DNA of 16,187 nt from Bacillota bacterium (lineage in GTDB: Bacteria; Bacillota; Peptococcia; Peptococcales; Peptococcaceae), in NCBI GenBank assembly GCA_023443145.1, contig JAEZVS010000129.1, positions 1 through 16,187 on the forward strand, read 5' to 3'. Positions 14,692-16,187 of this stretch are shown here, one piece after another. The first letter of the stretch is position 1; each line of letters starts with the position of its first letter. A model generated the notes under the pieces. The model saw only the letters and a list, made by a program, of their open reading frames with translations. It was not told the origin of the DNA and ran no database searches. Made by a program: the position numbers and the translations under genes.

Positions 14692-16187
14692 ATGGATCCC
14701 ATCATCGCTCTTGCGGTAGTGGTTGCCCTGGTTGCGGGCGTAGCCATCGGATATGTGATGCGCAAGCAAAGCGCGGAAAGGACCTTGGGTTCGGCTGAAG
14801 TGCAAGCCAAACGCCTGGTGGAAGACGCAGCTCGTGATGCAGAGGCACTTAAAAAAGAAGCGCTGGTGGAAGCGAAAGACGACGCTTATAAAATTCGCAA
14901 TGAAGCGGAAGCAGAAGCCCGTGAACGCCGCAATGAGGTGCAAGCCACCGAAAAGCGGCTGGTGCAGAAAGAAGATGCTTTAGACCGCAAATCGGCGAAT
15001 TTGGAACAAAAAGAAACCAAATTGATGGAAAAAGAGCAAAGCCTGGATCATGCCAAAGAAGAAGTGGAGCAAATCATTGAAAGGCAAAAGGCTGAGCTTG
15101 AACGTGTGGCCGGGCTTACCGGCGACGAAGCCAAACAATTATTATTCCGTCAGGTGGAAGCCGATATTGATCACGATCTGGCCGTCATGATCAAGGAAAA
15201 AGAGGCCGCCGCCCAAGAAGATGCAGAAAAAATTGCCAGAAACATCATATCAAATGCCATTCAACGTTGTGCCGCCGATCATGTGGCGGAAACCACCGTC
15301 TCGGTGGTCAACCTGCCCAACGATGAAATGAAAGGCCGCATTATTGGCCGTGAAGGGCGCAACATTCGCACGTTGGAAAGTCTCACAGGGGTGGATCTTA
15401 TCATAGATGATACACCGGAAGCGGTGGTGCTCTCTTGCTTTGAGCCCATTCGTCGTGAGGTGGCGCGCGTGGCATTGGAAAAACTGATTGTCGACGGACG
15501 TATCCATCCGGCGCGTATTGAAGAAATGGTCAACAAATCCCAAAAAGAGGTGGATGCGGCCATTCGTGAAGCCGGTGAACAAGCGGTGTTTGAAACAGGG
15601 GTACACAATCTTCATCCTGAAATGGTGAAAACATTGGGTCGTTTGAAATACCGCACCAGCTATGGCCAAAATGTGCTCAAGCATGCCATTGAAGTGTCCC
15701 ATTTGGCAGGACTTTTGGCGGCCGAACTGGACTGTGATGTGACCTTGGCCAAGCGTGCCGGGCTTTTACATGACATCGGCAAAGCCATTGACCATGAAAC
15801 AGAAGGATCTCATACCAGCCTGGGCGCCGATTTGGCGCGTCGCTATCGTGAACCGGCAGGTGTCCTGAATGCCATATTGTCTCATCATGGAGATATTGAG
15901 CCCAACTGTGTGGAAAGCGTGTTGGTAGCGGCTGCTGACGCCATCTCAGCTGCGCGTCCGGGCGCTCGTCGTGAAACCTTGGAAAATTACATCCGCCGCC
16001 TCACCCAGCTGGAAGATATATCCTCCGGCTTTGATGGAGTGGAAAAAACCTATGCGGTGCAAGCAGGCCGCGAGGTGCGCGTGATCGTAAAACCGGATAA
16101 AATCGACGATGCCAAAAGTGCCAAGCTGGCGTATGATATTGTCAAACGCATCGAAGGAGAAATGGAATATCCCGGCCAGATCAAAGT
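14692..16187 (+). CDS. rny: Ribonuclease Y (partial, C-terminus off the right edge)
   Basis: About 498 residues are visible of a protein usually near 515. RNase Y is the membrane-anchored endoribonuclease that initiates mRNA decay in many Bacillota. Residues 4-23 form one membrane anchor. Residues 25-170 are a long charged coiled coil rich in Glu, Lys and Ala. The KH RNA-binding domain has [12 protein letters not shown] near 215-226, and the HD metal site is LLHDIGK with H360 and D361, with a second SHHGD motif further on. The final visible EYPGQIK is where the conserved C-terminal strand begins, so only some 15-20 residues are missing. AGGAGG (14680-14685) lies six bases before the ATG. The only evident promoter upstream is separated from it by the terminator. 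Confidence 0.97.
   Translation, partial: MDPIIALAVVVALVAGVAIGYVMRKQSAERTLGSAEVQAKRLVEDAARDAEALKKEALVEAKDDAYKIRNEAEAEARERRNEVQATEKRLVQKEDALDRKSANLEQKETKLMEKEQSLDHAKEEVEQIIERQKAELERVAGLTGDEAKQLLFRQVEADIDHDLAVMIKEKEAAAQEDAEKIARNIISNAIQRCAADHVAETTVSVVNLPNDEMKGRIIGREGRNIRTLESLTGVDLIIDDTPEAVVLSCFEPIRREVARVALEKLIVDGRIHPARIEEMVNKSQKEVDAAIREAGEQAVFETGVHNLHPEMVKTLGRLKYRTSYGQNVLKHAIEVSHLAGLLAAELDCDVTLAKRAGLLHDIGKAIDHETEGSHTSLGADLARRYREPAGVLNAILSHHGDIEPNCVESVLVAAADAISAARPGARRETLENYIRRLTQLEDISSGFDGVEKTYAVQAGREVRVIVKPDKIDDAKSAKLAYDIVKRIEGEMEYPGQIK

Overview
The window is a chromosomal housekeeping segment of a Bacillota (Firmicutes) bacterium of moderate GC. The placement rests on several gene families together: RNase Y, a YnbB/methionine-gamma-lyase-like protein directly after hflX, the NAD-dependent PyrD/PyrK dihydroorotate dehydrogenase, and a DinG helicase with an N-terminal DnaQ-type exonuclease. 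A member of the Clostridia or a neighbouring class is likely; I cannot go further. No mobile element, CRISPR array, tRNA or rRNA was seen.

Left arm (1-3228, minus strand): an S-adenosylhomocysteine hydrolase gene of the short archaeal/Thermotoga type is followed, with an ATGA overlap, by a DinG-family exonuclease/helicase that runs off the left edge. Both are read from a good promoter (3264-3292) that lies back-to-back with the promoter of the rightward genes. A 13-bp palindrome (3290-3302) touches both -35 boxes.

Central block (3387-12838, plus strand): pyrB-pyrC-pyrK-pyrD-pyrF-pyrE encode every step of de novo UMP synthesis after carbamoyl phosphate. hflX, ynbB, a DUF456 membrane protein gene and ddl follow. 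Most genes overlap or are separated by a few bases, and I see no terminator inside, so this is probably one transcription unit of about 9.5 kb. The order matches the Bacillus pyr operon without pyrR, pyrP and the carbamoyl-phosphate synthase pair. The 78-base gap between pyrC and pyrK lies where that pair sits in Bacillus. The leader is short and contains a hairpin next to the ribosome-binding site, but no PyrR-type attenuator.

Right block (12905-16187, plus strand): recA and recX overlap and encode the recombinase and its modulator. rny (RNase Y) follows and is cut by the right edge about 15-20 codons before its expected end. The most interesting non-coding element lies between recX and rny. 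A near-consensus promoter (14483-14511) overlaps the recX stop, and a strong intrinsic terminator (14615-14644) stands about 100 bases downstream. An upstream segment (14542-14554) can pair with the terminator's 5' arm and loop. This looks like an attenuator controlling rny. I recognise no known riboswitch class in it.

Overall the protein-coding content is conventional. The points worth a second look are regulatory: the rny leader, the shared ahcY/pyr promoter region, the pyr leader hairpin and the apparent absence of a LexA box at recA.
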